A stretch of DNA of 64,000 nt, from contig OY729512.2 in assembly GCA_963422445.2 (NCBI GenBank), positions 4,092,001-4,156,000 on the forward strand. Direction: 5' to 3'. The notes under the pieces were generated by a model. The model made no database searches, was not told the origin of the DNA, and saw nothing but the letters and a program-made list of their open reading frames with translations. Source of the stretch: G963422445 sp963422445 (GTDB lineage: Bacteria; Pseudomonadota; Alphaproteobacteria; Thalassobaculales; Thalassobaculaceae). This document shows positions 35,665-45,800 of the stretch, piece by piece. Both the position numbers and the translations under genes were made by a program. Within the stretch, counting starts at the first letter, position 1, and each line of letters opens with the position of its first letter.

Positions 35665-36474
35665 ATGACTGACATACCTGTCCATGATGTCTACGCAATC
35701 CGGTACGGCGAACAAAAGCTTCGATCGGAAGGATCGACTTTTCTCGGCGGTGACTCCGCCAAGATGATCCGGGGCCTCGACTTCTTCACCTATGTCCTAA
35801 AGGGACCGACAGGAACCTATGTCGTCGATACCGGCTTCAATGCCGACCTGTCCGGCGAAGGCGGCCGCGATTTCCTGATCGAACCCGCAGCCGTGCTTTC
35901 GCAACTCGGCATCGAACCCGAAACCATCGATACCGTCCTCCTGACGCATGCGCATTTCGATCATGTCGGCAATCTCGACCATTATCCCAACGCCATGTTC
36001 CAAATCCACGCCGAAGAGATGGCTTCGATCACCGGCCCCGACATGACCTACGCGCCATTTCGTATCGCCTATCACCAGCGCGATACGGCACGTCTAGTCG
36101 AATTGCTCTACGAGGACCGGCTGTCCTTCCACACCGACCCCGTAACCCAAATGGCGCCCGGCCTGGAATTCCATCTCGTCGGAGGCCATGCCCGAGGCCA
36201 ACTGGTACTTCGTGTCCATACCCGCCGGGGATGGATTCTGCTGGCCTCCGACGCGGTTCATCTCTATGAAGAGGTTGAAACCGAACGCCCGTTTGCGATC
36301 TTCCACAACTTGCAGGTGATGATCGACGGATACCGGACCTGCCTCGAACTGGCAGGCAGTATCGAAACGCTCATCTCGGGACATGACCCCATGGTCACCG
36401 ACTGGTATCCGGCCATCGCCCCTGAGTTCGCAAAGACCGTTCTCGACCTCGGATCCACACCTGACATCAAGTGA
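35665..36474 (+). CDS. MBL-fold hydrolase, N-acyl-homoserine-lactonase-like
   Basis: A 269-residue metallo-beta-lactamase-fold protein. The zinc-binding HxHxDH is seen in LLTHAHFDHVGNLDHY (residues ~95-100), with further ligands in LVGGHARGQLVLRV, LLASDAVHLYEE and ISGHDPMVTDW. Length, the YVVDTGFN stretch and overall layout resemble AttM/AiiB-type quorum-quenching lactonases, but lactone or ester hydrolysis in general is all that can be claimed. No signal peptide. ATG 35665 is preferred to the upstream frame because the earlier codons are not protein-like. It converges on the ggt gene. Confidence 0.85.
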   Translation: MTDIPVHDVYAIRYGEQKLRSEGSTFLGGDSAKMIRGLDFFTYVLKGPTGTYVVDTGFNADLSGEGGRDFLIEPAAVLSQLGIEPETIDTVLLTHAHFDHVGNLDHYPNAMFQIHAEEMASITGPDMTYAPFRIAYHQRDTARLVELLYEDRLSFHTDPVTQMAPGLEFHLVGGHARGQLVLRVHTRRGWILLASDAVHLYEEVETERPFAIFHNLQVMIDGYRTCLELAGSIETLISGHDPMVTDWYPAIAPEFAKTVLDLGSTPDIK

Positions 36475-36492
36475 CGGCCGAACGGCACTCGG

Positions 36493-38082
36493 TTAGACAC
36501 CGACCGCGCTACCATCCCGCCTCGGATCAGCCGTTCCAGCAAGCGCACCGGTCGCTGGATCCCGCGAGACCGCCTGCATGCCACCGCATTGCATCGTGAA
36601 CGATCCGCCGTCCTCGATCTCGTGACCGCGCCGGACAAGGTCCGCGACAACAGAATCGGACACGCGGTTTTCAAGAACGACCCGTCGGCCATCGAACAGT
36701 CGGGCCCGCGGCGCCTCAATGGCACGACGCAGGTTCAGGTCGTAGTCCAGATAGTGCACCATCGCCTGGGTCTGAGTTTGCATGATGCCGTAACTCCCGG
36801 GCGTTCCCAACGCAAGGACCGGGTCACCGTTCCGTGTCGAAATCGACGGCGTCAGACACATCGCCCAGCGCTTACCTCCAACGAGATAGTTGGGCGAAGC
36901 CGGGTTGAGATCGCCCCAGTTCAGGAAGTTGTTCATGCAGATACCGGTCCCCGGGATCACCACGCCGGACCCCCAGGTCGACCCGAGGCTTTGGGTGATG
37001 CAGATCATGTTGCCATGCTGGTCGGCGATGGAAGTCGATGTCGTGTGGGATCGCGCGTCCGCCGTCCCGGATGATATCGGATCACCGAATTGCTCGGTTC
37101 TGGCGTCAATCGGAGCCGGATCGAGGACGCGATCGCGCAACGGTGCAACCGCATCGTCCGTCATCAATGCCTCGACATCCGCCCGTGGCCGGTTGTTGTT
37201 GAGAATGCGAGTCTCCGCCGCGATACGGATGGCGCGGATAACCCAATCGAGATGATCGGCGCCGAGATGCGTCAGTCCGGCTAGATCGAAGCCGTCAAGA
37301 ATCCTCAAGGTTAGGGGAAACTGGAACGCTTCGGATGGCGGCGGCGGAACATTGACCATCAGATCACGGTATCCGGTGGCCAACGGATCCTGCCATTCCG
37401 GGGCTACCGCCTCCAGGTCGGCCATGCTCAGGCATCCACCGTGTAACTGGAGATGCGACACCATCGCAGCACCGAGTTTTCCGCCGAACAGCAGCCCTGC
37501 CCCGTCGCCGGCGATGGCCTCGTAGGTCGCGGCGAGATCGGGCTGCCTGAGAATCCAACCCGCTTCGCAGGCGCCGTCGGCCGGCGCATACGTGTCCATC
37601 CACTCCGACATTGCGCCCTGGCTGACGGTAGCGGAGATCTGGGCTGCACAGAACGCCGAAACCGGAAAACCGTTCCTGGCGTGCCGGATTGCCGGCGTCA
37701 ACAGCTCGGCAAGTGGTTTCGTGCCGTAAGTGTCGCGCAATGCGCACCAACCAGCGAGATTGCCGGGAACACCGCTGGCGAGCGCGCCGGCCTCGATCGC
37801 AGCCTTCTCCGTGCTCTGTGCATCGAAGGCCAACGGCACCGGAGGAATGAAATCGAGACAGCGAATACGACGTTCGTCAGCAACCCAGCAGGTCGCCGCG
37901 CCAAGGCCGGCAAGACCTGACATGAACGGTTCGACGACATTGAGCGTCGCCGTCGTCGCGACAGCGGCGTCGAAGGCGTTGCCACCATCGCGCAAGATCT
38001 CGGCACCGGCAGTCGCGGCAAGCGGATGGGCGGCTGCGACCATGCCGCCAAGAGCCCGTATGGGTGAATGATGCAGGACCAT
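36493..38082 (-). CDS. ggt: Gamma-glutamyltransferase family protein
   Basis: A 529-residue Ntn-hydrolase. It is made as a precursor that cleaves itself before a Thr; the region RSHTTSTSIADQHGNMICIT holds the expected catalytic Thr, followed by QSLGSTWGSGVVIPGTGICM and GGKRWAMCLTPSI. The N-terminal half has LAATAGAEILRDGGNAFDAA and GLGAATCW. No signal peptide is evident from ATG 38082 (GGAG with 8-nt spacer), so it may be a cytoplasmic acylase-like member rather than the periplasmic glutathione-degrading type. It is divergent from the glutathione S-transferase gene. Confidence 0.88.
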   Translation of the reverse strand: MVLHHSPIRALGGMVAAAHPLAATAGAEILRDGGNAFDAAVATTATLNVVEPFMSGLAGLGAATCWVADERRIRCLDFIPPVPLAFDAQSTEKAAIEAGALASGVPGNLAGWCALRDTYGTKPLAELLTPAIRHARNGFPVSAFCAAQISATVSQGAMSEWMDTYAPADGACEAGWILRQPDLAATYEAIAGDGAGLLFGGKLGAAMVSHLQLHGGCLSMADLEAVAPEWQDPLATGYRDLMVNVPPPPSEAFQFPLTLRILDGFDLAGLTHLGADHLDWVIRAIRIAAETRILNNNRPRADVEALMTDDAVAPLRDRVLDPAPIDARTEQFGDPISSGTADARSHTTSTSIADQHGNMICITQSLGSTWGSGVVIPGTGICMNNFLNWGDLNPASPNYLVGGKRWAMCLTPSISTRNGDPVLALGTPGSYGIMQTQTQAMVHYLDYDLNLRRAIEAPRARLFDGRRVVLENRVSDSVVADLVRRGHEIEDGGSFTMQCGGMQAVSRDPATGALAGTADPRRDGSAVGV

Positions 38083-38231
38083 GATTTTCTCCACTGGCAC
38101 GTCGTTACGTATGGCGGTTTCGAGAGTATACTGGGTAACGTGACCGGATCCATCGGCCAGCAGACCGCTTGCCGAACCACACCATGCGGCCGGGCTTGTC
38201 CGCAAGCCCTGTCAAAGCCAGGAGAGATCGG

Positions 38232-38843
38232 ATGAAACTTTATCAGTCTATCGGACCGAATCCGCATGTGGTCCGGATGTTCATTGCAGAGAAAGGGATT
38301 ACAGTCCCGAGCGAGACAGTCGATGTCCGTGGCGGCGAAAACCGGCAAACCGACTATCTGAAGATCAACCCGCGCGGCCAGAGCCCGGCCCTGGTCACCG
38401 ATAACGGTCAACTCATCTCGGAAATCACGGCAATCTGCGAGTTTTTCGAAGACACCAATCCCGAACCGGTGTTGATCGGAAGCACGGCTGACGAACGCGG
38501 CGAAACCCGCATGTGGACCAGACGCATTGACCTTGGAATTTGCGAGCCGATGGCAGCCGGGTTTCGTTTCGGCGAAGGCCTCAAGATGTTCGAATCCCGG
38601 ATGCGCTGCATTCCAGAAGCATCGGACGGCTTGAAGGCAATCGCGCAGGACGGGTTGAGCTGGCTTGATCGACAGATGAACGGTAACACCTGGATCTGCG
38701 GCGACCGCTTCACCATGGCCGACATTCTGCTCTATTGCTTTTTGCGTTTCGGCGCCTCCGTTGGCCAGGAAATCAACCCTGAACTCGCCAATATCATCGC
38801 GTGGTACGAGCGGGTCAACGCCCGACCAACCGCTTCGGCATGA
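38232..38843 (+). CDS. Glutathione S-transferase family protein
   Basis: A 203-residue cytosolic GST. The thioredoxin-like N domain (MKLYQSIGPNPHVVRMFIAE, then NPRGQSPALVTDNGQLISE with the cis-Pro and the Glu-Ser glutathione loop read here as SEI) and the all-helical C domain (WLDRQMNGNTWICGDRFTMAD, ending in WYERVNARP) are clear. ATG 38232 has GGAGAGATCGG upstream. It lies back to back with ggt, suggesting a glutathione-conjugate or gamma-glutamyl processing pair. Substrate unknown. IS B2 begins 11 bp after the stop. Confidence 0.9.
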   Translation: MKLYQSIGPNPHVVRMFIAEKGITVPSETVDVRGGENRQTDYLKINPRGQSPALVTDNGQLISEITAICEFFEDTNPEPVLIGSTADERGETRMWTRRIDLGICEPMAAGFRFGEGLKMFESRMRCIPEASDGLKAIAQDGLSWLDRQMNGNTWICGDRFTMADILLYCFLRFGASVGQEINPELANIIAWYERVNARPTASA

Positions 38844-38854
38844 CCGGCGATACT

Positions 38855-39700
38855 AGATAGTGTCGTCATGAGTGATGTTTATCTGTCCTATCTGTCGAAC
38901 TCACTCGATGGTTCCTGGAGGCGACTCATGGGATTGGCTCATCGGCGTCACGACATTTCGGACAGGGTCTGGCTGTTGCTGGAGCCTCATCTGCCTGGCC
39001 GAGCGGGACGTTGGGGTGGGGTGGCGCAGGATAATCGACGGTTCATTAATGCGATCTTCTGGATTCTGCGTACCGGCGCTCCCTGGCGTGATTTGCCGCC
39101 GGACTATGGAGACTGGAAAAATACCCATCGTCGGTTCTGTCGCTGGCGGGACAAGGGGCTCTGGGGGCGTTGCTGGAGCCTCTGGTGGATGAGCCGGACG
39201 ATGAGTGGCTGATGATTGACGCCAGTCATCTCAAGGTCCATCCCCATGCGAGCGGTGCGATCGGTGGCAATCAGGCGATGGATCGCACAAAAGGGGGCTG
39301 AACACGACGCTGCACCTAGCTGTGGACGCGCATGGGATGCCGGTGCGGGTGTTGGTGACCGAGGGGACGGCAGCAGATTGCAGTCAAGCGGTCGAGCTGA
39401 TTGAAGGGATAGATGCCGAGTCCTTGTTGGCGGACAAGGCCTATGACACGAATGCCATCCTGTCTTATTGTGAGGAGCATGAAATCATTCCGGTGGTTCC
39501 GCCGAAGCGCAACCGCAAGCACCCCAGAGCGTATGATGTCCATCTCTACCGGCACCGGCATTGGGTGGAGAACGCCTTTCTGTGGCTCAAGCGCTGGCGT
39601 GGGATTGCCACACGATACGCCAGGAATGCCGCATCGTTCCTTGCCGCGGGCAGATCCGGTGTCTGGCGCTCTGGGCTGGTATTTCGTGACGACACTATCT
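38855..39700 (+). mobile_element. IS5-like element B2
   Basis: 846 bp, the same ends as B1 (AGATAGTGTCGTCA). The left flank is ACT (38852-38854); the right flank has been replaced by C3, which starts immediately at the next TA, so the duplication cannot be confirmed. Confidence 0.88.
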
Positions 39701-39702
39701 AG
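38928..39702 (+). pseudogene. IS5-family transposase of B2, frame breaks
   Basis: ATG 38928 follows GGAGGCGACTC. The first frame has MGLAHRRHDISDRVWLLLEP and LPPDYGDWKNTHRRFCRWRD and ends early after the CTCTGGGGGCG break, also present in B1. The next stretch reads DEWLMIDASHLKVHPHASGA and stops at AAAAGGGGGCTGA after NQAMDRTK. A third frame carries LHLAVDAHGMPVRVLVTEG, LLADKAYDTNAILS and VENAFLWLKRWRGIA. Two breaks are common to B1 and B2. The 3' stop codon is completed by bases of the junction with C3. Confidence 0.82.
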
Positions 39703-40772
39703 TGGATTAATTCCAACGTTTGGAACCCTCTTTTTCTTGCGGCGATGATGGTATCGGGATCGGCGGTCCAGACGAACGGCCTGGCTTCGGTGGTGTTGTG
39801 TTCGTCGATGACGCGGCGGATGGCGTCCTGGAGTTCGCGTACGGAGCGGAAGACGCCGTATTTGAGACGGCGTCGTGTCAGCTTGGCGAAGACGCCTTCG
39901 AACGCGTTCAGCCACGCGCTCGAGGTGGGGGTGACGTGGAAGGTCCAGCGCGGATGGCGTGCGAGCCAGACCTGGACGTCCTTGTGCTTGTGAGTGGCGT
40001 CGTTGTCGAGGATGGCATGGACCGGGACGCCGGCGGGTATCGTGTGCGCGATGCGGTTGCGGCATCTCAGGAACTCCTGGTGGCGATGCCGACTGGCGTG
40101 CTGGCCGATGACCGTGCCGTCGAGCACGTTCAGGGCGGCAAACAGCGTCGTCGTGCCGTTGCGCCTGGAATCATGTGTCATGGTAGCGCCGCGGCCTTAT
40201 CTTCAGCGGCAGGCCGGGCTGTGTGCGGTCAAGTGCCTGAATTTGCGACCTGTCATCGATCGACAGCACGACCGCGTGAGCCGGCGGCGCAACGGAGAGG
40301 CCGACGATGTCGGTCAGCGTCTCGAGGCAGGCGGGATCGTTCGAAAGCGTGAACTGCCGCCAGCGGTGCGGCATCAGGCCATGCGCCTGCCAGACCGCCC
40401 AGATCGTCGAAGCGGCACCCCCACAGCCTTCGCCATCGCCCGCAGCGTCCAGTGGGTCGCCGCGTGAGGCGGTGAGGTGTGGGTCAACCCGACGATCTTC
40501 GCCACCGGCTCAGGAGCCAGAGGCGTCTTGCCCGGCGGACGCGTCTTGTCCCGCAGAAGTCCGTCCACACCCTCTTCCATGAAGCGGTCCTGCCAGCGCC
40601 AGACACTGTTCTTCGCCTTGCCGGTCTCTCTCATGATGGCCATCCTGCCGAGCCCGTTGTCGCTCAGAAGAACGATGCGCGCCCGCCAGACATGCTTCTG
40701 CGGGCTCTTCGGGTCCGTTTCAAGGCGACGCCGGTCGTCCGAAGTGAGCGTGAATGAAACACCAGGGCGCAT
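39699..40772 (-). pseudogene. IS630-family transposase of C3, frame breaks after the N-terminal third
   Basis: ATG 40772 starts MRPGVSFTLTSDDRRRLE. Unlike the other three copies, the RWQDRF-MEEGVDGLLRDK junction is in frame here, showing the likely ancestral reading. The frame then breaks in KAVGVPLRRSGRSG and again near PLKIRPRRYHDT. The catalytic part VHAILDNDATHKHKDVQ and TPTSSAWLNAFEGVFAK is in a third frame ending at 39699, with its TAG stop using target bases. Nine bases fewer than C1, C2 and C4. Confidence 0.85.
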
Positions 40773-40841
40773 CTTGCAGACCTCCGTGATCGACAAATCA
40801 GAAGAACATAATAACGGATATACTCGTAACGATCTATCCAC
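39702..40841 (-). mobile_element. IS630-like element C3
   Basis: 1,140 bp with the C-type ends and TA at 39700-39701 and 40842-40843. It lies exactly between B2 and D2; D2 duplicated CTA, made of the last base of C3 and its target TA. Confidence 0.9.
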
Positions 40842-41642
40842 TAGGTCGTGTTGACGAATGATCGAAGCATAATCCATGCTGAGACAATGTGGACAAACGC
40901 GAGGACCGTCCGAGCGAGCTTGTCATAACGTGTGGCAATGCGACGGAATTGTTTGAGCTTGTTGAAGAATCGCTCGACCTGCTGACGCCGCTTGTCCTTT
41001 TCTTGATCGTGATGAATCGTCTCAATCCGGTTCGACCGGGTGGGAATCACGGCTTCGACGCCCTGGTCGACCAGCGTCTGGCGAATGCCATTGCTGTCAT
41101 ACGCCTTGTCCATGACCGCAGCCTCCGGTGCGGGAGAGCGGGACAAGGCCTTCCACAGCAGCTCGCATCCCACGCCATCATGGCGCTCGCCACCCGTCAA
41201 CACGACGGACACACCGGTTCTTTCGTTGGCACAGGCCACGTGCAGCCTGGTGGAGAACCCACCCCGGGAGCGGCCGGGAGCCTGGGCCTCTTGGCCACCG
41301 TTTTTTTACCGCGCCAGCGGCGTGTTGATGAGCGCGCAGGATGGTCGAATCGATGAACACTTCCTTGAATGGTTCATCGTCTGCCTGTTGTCTCTGTTGC
41401 CAGAGCCGTGCCCGGAGGTGGCGCTTCTCCCAACGGCGAAACCGCTGATAGACGGCATTCCAATGGCCGAATTCGTCGGGCAGGTCGCGCCAGGGGGTTC
41501 CGGTACGCGCCTGGTAGAGGACGGCTTCGATGACCAGTCGGTCGCTGAGCCGTGGCGGGGCGGCGGCGGCGTGTTTGCTCTCACGCAGTAGCGGCTCGAG
41601 TGTCGAGCAAACAGCATCCGGGATGAGCAGGCGTAACGCCAT
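40841..41642 (-). CDS. IS5-family transposase of D2, two frames joined at an A7 site
   Basis: The first frame starts at ATG 41642 (MALRLLIPDAVCSTLE) and contains FIDSTILRAHQHAAGAVKK at its end; at a run of seven A it must move to the second frame (CANERTGVSVVLTGGERHDG, AVMDKAYDSNGIRQTL, QVERFFNKLKQFRRIATRYD). The offset between the two ORFs is the same as in D1, and no other break is seen, so D2 may encode an active enzyme by frameshifting or transcript slippage. The TAG stop is partly made of the target duplication, as in D1. Confidence 0.82.
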
Positions 41643-41710
41643 GATAAGTCCCCGGAAAGTGTCATTGATGGAGAATGATTATCAGCATTTCATAAATTCG
41701 TCAACACGAC
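40844..41710 (-). mobile_element. IS5-like element D2
   Basis: 867 bp with the D ends and the 3-bp duplication CTA (40841-40843 and 41711-41713). The insertion point is the end of C3. Confidence 0.92.
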
Positions 41711-41858
41711 CTAGGCCGGCCGAAGGCTCGACGACCTGACCGCAAGGGAGTCGCGCCATGCCATGGCCTCTCCCGACGGCTGAATCCGTTACGGATCCGG
41801 CGGTGCCAGATCACTTGGCGCCGCCACCGGGCGCAAATCCGCGGGCTGCCAAGCCTCA

Positions 41859-42798
41859 GAGCCTGACCTAAAATTGGTTGGGTGGTCTCGCATGGTGTCG
41901 TGGGTGAACACTCACACCATGGGGGCACATCATGCCCTGGAACGAGACCACCCGGAAGTAGTATAGCCGCAAGACGGAGCGTTACGAAAGCGATCTGACC
42001 GATGCCGGTTTGGACCTTGTTGGACCCGCTTCTTCCACCGTCGCGCCGGCTTGGTCGTCCCCGTCAGGTGGATCTGCGCGACGTGGTGAACGCGATCGCC
42101 TGCATACTCTGGACAGGGTGCAGTTGGCGGGCATGACCGAAGGATTTCCCAGCGTTTACAATGGTTCAGACCTATTTCCATGCGTGGTTCCGGTCGGGGG
42201 TCCTGGAGCATATTTGCGTTCGCTTTACGACGCTCAAGCGGCTCCGCTCGGGGTGTAGTGCGAACCCGAGCGCGGCCATCATCGACAGTCGGAGCGTGCC
42301 GACGGTCGAAGCGGGCAGCGAGGAATGCGGTGACGATGCCGGCAAGACGATCAAGGGTCGCAAGCGTCACCTTGCGGTCGACGTCGACGGCAACACGCTT
42401 GCCGCCCAGGTCCATCCGGCGCATATCCAGGATCGGGATGGCGCGCATCCCTTGTTACCGGCGTTGCAGGCCGGTCAGAACACGGTGCAGGTCGTGTTCG
42501 CCGACGGCTCCTATGGCGGCAACAAGCTGGCAAGCACACTCAAGGAAGCGAATTGCCCAATCACTGTGGAGGTCATCGGAAAACCCAAGGATACCAAGGG
42601 GGTCGTCGTCATGTCCCGGCGCTGGCTAGTCGAACCAGCTTCGGATGGCTGCGCCGCTGCCGGCGCCTCTCCAGAGACTTCGAGCGATCCATCGCCAGCG
42701 CCGCCTGGCTCCTGCTGGCTCTAAGCCGTGTTCTCATGCGCTGCCTCGGACGCATGCAAGTCACTGTCACTAATTGATATCATTATGCATCAGACACT
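41859..42798 (+). mobile_element. IS5-like element H2, full length
   Basis: 940 bp from AGCCTGACCTAAAATTGG to ATGCATCAGACACT, flanked by the 3-bp duplication CAG (41856-41858 and 42799-42801). It lies one base beyond the stop codon of the glutamate dehydrogenase gene on the opposite strand. The 145 bp between D2 and H2 contain no recognised gene. Confidence 0.88.
41932..42724 (+). pseudogene. IS5-family transposase of H2, decayed 5' half
   Basis: The 5' part from ATG 41932 is broken by a TAG shortly after the start and by frame errors near 42010; the 3' part is open from 42161 to 42724. It carries AIIDSRSVPTVEAGSEECG (first Asp), the GRKRHLAVDVDGNTLAAQV block and VVFADGSYGGNKLA (second Asp), both missing or reduced in H1, and a damaged RRWLVEPASDGCAAA region where H1 has RRWVVERTFGWLRR, so the catalytic Glu is also out of frame. 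Confidence 0.82.
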
Positions 42799-42802
42799 CA
42801 GG

Positions 42803-45800
42803 TCATGAATTCGAAAGCAGTGCCCGAAACTGCCCATTCGCGACCGCCAACATGGGAAGGTCAACCGTCTCGACAGCTCGGCATTCCAATAGCAGTCGCA
42901 TGGTTTGACTCGTCGCCTCGCGCCGTTTCGTCGTCCATTTTTCGATGACCCTGGCAACAGCGTCCGGCATAGACACTCCAGACTCACCACCAGATCCGAG
43001 CACGGCCGATGTGAAGGCGATCTGGTGTCCCAGCAAGTCATCGACAATAGTCGCGACCGCCAATTGCTGCCAGCGATTTTCAACGGCGAGTGCCGCGGCC
43101 CGGTCTCGCAGCCAATCCAGCGCAAAATACTCGCCGATCGCGAAATAGACCTGCGCGACCCCGGTGACCGGTCGCGCAAGACGATCCGCGAGCCGCGCTA
43201 CGTCCAGCCCTGAAACCATCAAACTGGTGCCGGCAACCGACTGCGCCAGAGCCGATGGTACACCATCCTGTGCGAGTGTCGACGCATTGACGGACATGCT
43301 TTGGCGCTGGAACTCGTTCGCGGTCTGGTCAAGAGAGGCACGCAATGTCCTGATGCCCGGCGCGTATTTTGACGTTATCGCAGCAAGGTCCAGGGGGCGC
43401 ACTTCATTGCGTAATAACCAAACCGAACCGCGCTCCACCAACTGTCGGATTTCGTCAAGCATCCGGATCTGCACCGCTGCCGGCACCATGTTGTCGAGAT
43501 CCTCGACCTGCCCCCATAATGTCCGGATTTCGAATATGTCGCGGGCAATCAGATAGGCCCGCGCGATATCGATTGCCTGATCGCCGGTTTGCTCGCGCAC
43601 GGTGTTGACGAAGGTCGCTCCGACCCGATTGATCATGCTGTTGACGATGTAGCTAGTCACGATTTCCCGGCGCAACCGGTGCTGACTTACGGCATCCGGG
43701 AATCGGTCGTTGAGGATATCCGGGAAATATTTCTGCAAATCGGCATCGAGCGTCGGATCATCGGGTAACCCGGACGGTAACAATTCGTCGTACAGTTCCA
43801 TTTTGGCGTAAGCCAGAAGGATGGCGATCTCTGGCCGTTCAAGTCGCCCGCCGGCTGCGATCCGCTCAGCCAGAGACTCTTCGCCGGGCAAGCATTCGAT
43901 CATGCGATCGAGGCGCAATGCTCCGCGTTCGAGCTGGCGTATCAGACGGGCCTCCGCATCCAGAAGTCCAGCCCCGCGATGCTGGGCAACCGTGATGGCC
44001 TGGCTCTGGTCGTAGTTGTTGGTGAGCACCAGTTCGGCAACGGCGTCGGTCATTTCATTCAGGAGTTCGTCGCGCTGTTTGACTGTCAGATCACCTTCGG
44101 CAACGACACTGCCCAACAGGATCTTGATATTGACCTCATGATCTGAACAGGCGACGCCGGCACAATTATCGATGGCATCCGTGTTGATCCGCCCGCCGGC
44201 CCTGGCGTATTCGATGCGCCCACGCTGTGTCACGCCAAGATTGGCGCCTTCGCCAACGACCCGGGCCCGGACTTCGTCGCCATTTATGCGATGGGCGTCA
44301 TTTGCGCGATCGCCGACATCCGCGCTGGATTCCTCGCGGCATTTCACATAAGTACCGATGCCGCCGAACCATAACAGATCGACCTCGGCGGTGAGCAATG
44401 CGCGGATCAGTTGCGATGGCGTTACGTTATCGCTTTCGATCCCGGTCAATGCCTTGATTTCGGAGGTCAACGCGATGGTTTTGGCGGACCGGTCGAAGAC
44501 CCCGCCGCCTGTCGTGATCAACGTTGAATCATAATCGGACCAGGATGACCGTGGCAGATCGAACAGGCGCTTGCGTTCCGACCAGCCGATTGCCGCATCC
44601 GGATCCGGGTCAATGAAGATATGGCGGTGATTGAATGCGCCGAGCAGGCGGATATGTTTCGAAAGCAATATACCGTTGCCGAATACGTCACCGCTCATGT
44701 CGCCACAGCCGACAACAGTGAAATCGGTGGTCTGAATATCAGTTTCGCATTCACGAAAATGGCGTTTGACGGATTCCCAGGCCCCTTTTGCGGTTATCCC
44801 CATTTTCTTGTGATCGTAGCCGGCAGACCCTCCCGAAGCGAACGCATCTCCGAGCCAGAAGCCGTATTCCAACGATACGGCATTGGCGTAATCTGAAAAG
44901 GCTGCCGTTCCCTTGTCAGCGGCAACGACAAGATACGGGTCGTCGCCGTCATGGCGGACGACATCTGGTGGTGGAATGATCTCGGGTCCCCGGATGTTAT
45001 CGGTGAGATCAAGCATCCCACGCATCATGGTTTGATAGCAGGCGACCCCCTCGGCCTGTAACTCGTCCCGGGTGCCGCCGACAGGCGGCCGTTTCACGAT
45101 AAAACCGCCCTTCGAGCCCGTCGGCACGATGACTGCATTCTTGCTCATCTGCGCCTTCATCAGGCCCAGAACTTCGGTCCGAAAATCCTCCCGACGGTCG
45201 GACCAGCGGATCCCGCCACGCGCAATCCTGCCGCCACGCAGGTGGACGGCCTCGACGCGCGGCGCATAAAGCCAGATCTCGACCAACGGGCGTGGTAATG
45301 GCAGATCGTCGATCGCTTGGCTGTCGAATTTGAACGAGAGACAGGAGTCGTCCGTCTTGCCGGTGTGGCGTCGGAAGAAGTTTGTGCGCAGCGTGGCGTT
45401 GATCAGATTGAGAAAACGTCTCAGGATTCGATCTTCGTCGAGATTTGCGACAGTTTCAAGCGCCTGCTCGATCCGGCCGACGAGATAAACGCTGTTCTGA
45501 TCCCGGTTGTCTGCCGCCGGATCGAAACGACAAAGAAACAGGTCGGCGAGTAGCCGAGCGATGCCGGCATTGGCGACCAGGGTCTCCTCCATGTAACTTT
45601 GGGAGAAGGTGAAGGTCGTCTGGCGAAGGTATCTGGCATAGGCCCGTATCACCGTGACCTCACGCCAGGTCATCCCGGCCGCCAGTACAAGACCATTAAA
45701 TCCGTCATTCTCCAATCTGCCGTCCCAAATGGCACGAAGCGCATCTTCACACGGCAGCTTGATGCGCCCGAGATCACATTCAGCGCCACCTCGCAAGACC

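Noticed and set aside
35665..38843. MBL hydrolase, ggt and GST as a quorum-quenching or defence island
   Set aside because: The three are common metabolic families, there is no LuxI/LuxR gene or defence gene nearby, and gene directions do not form one operon.
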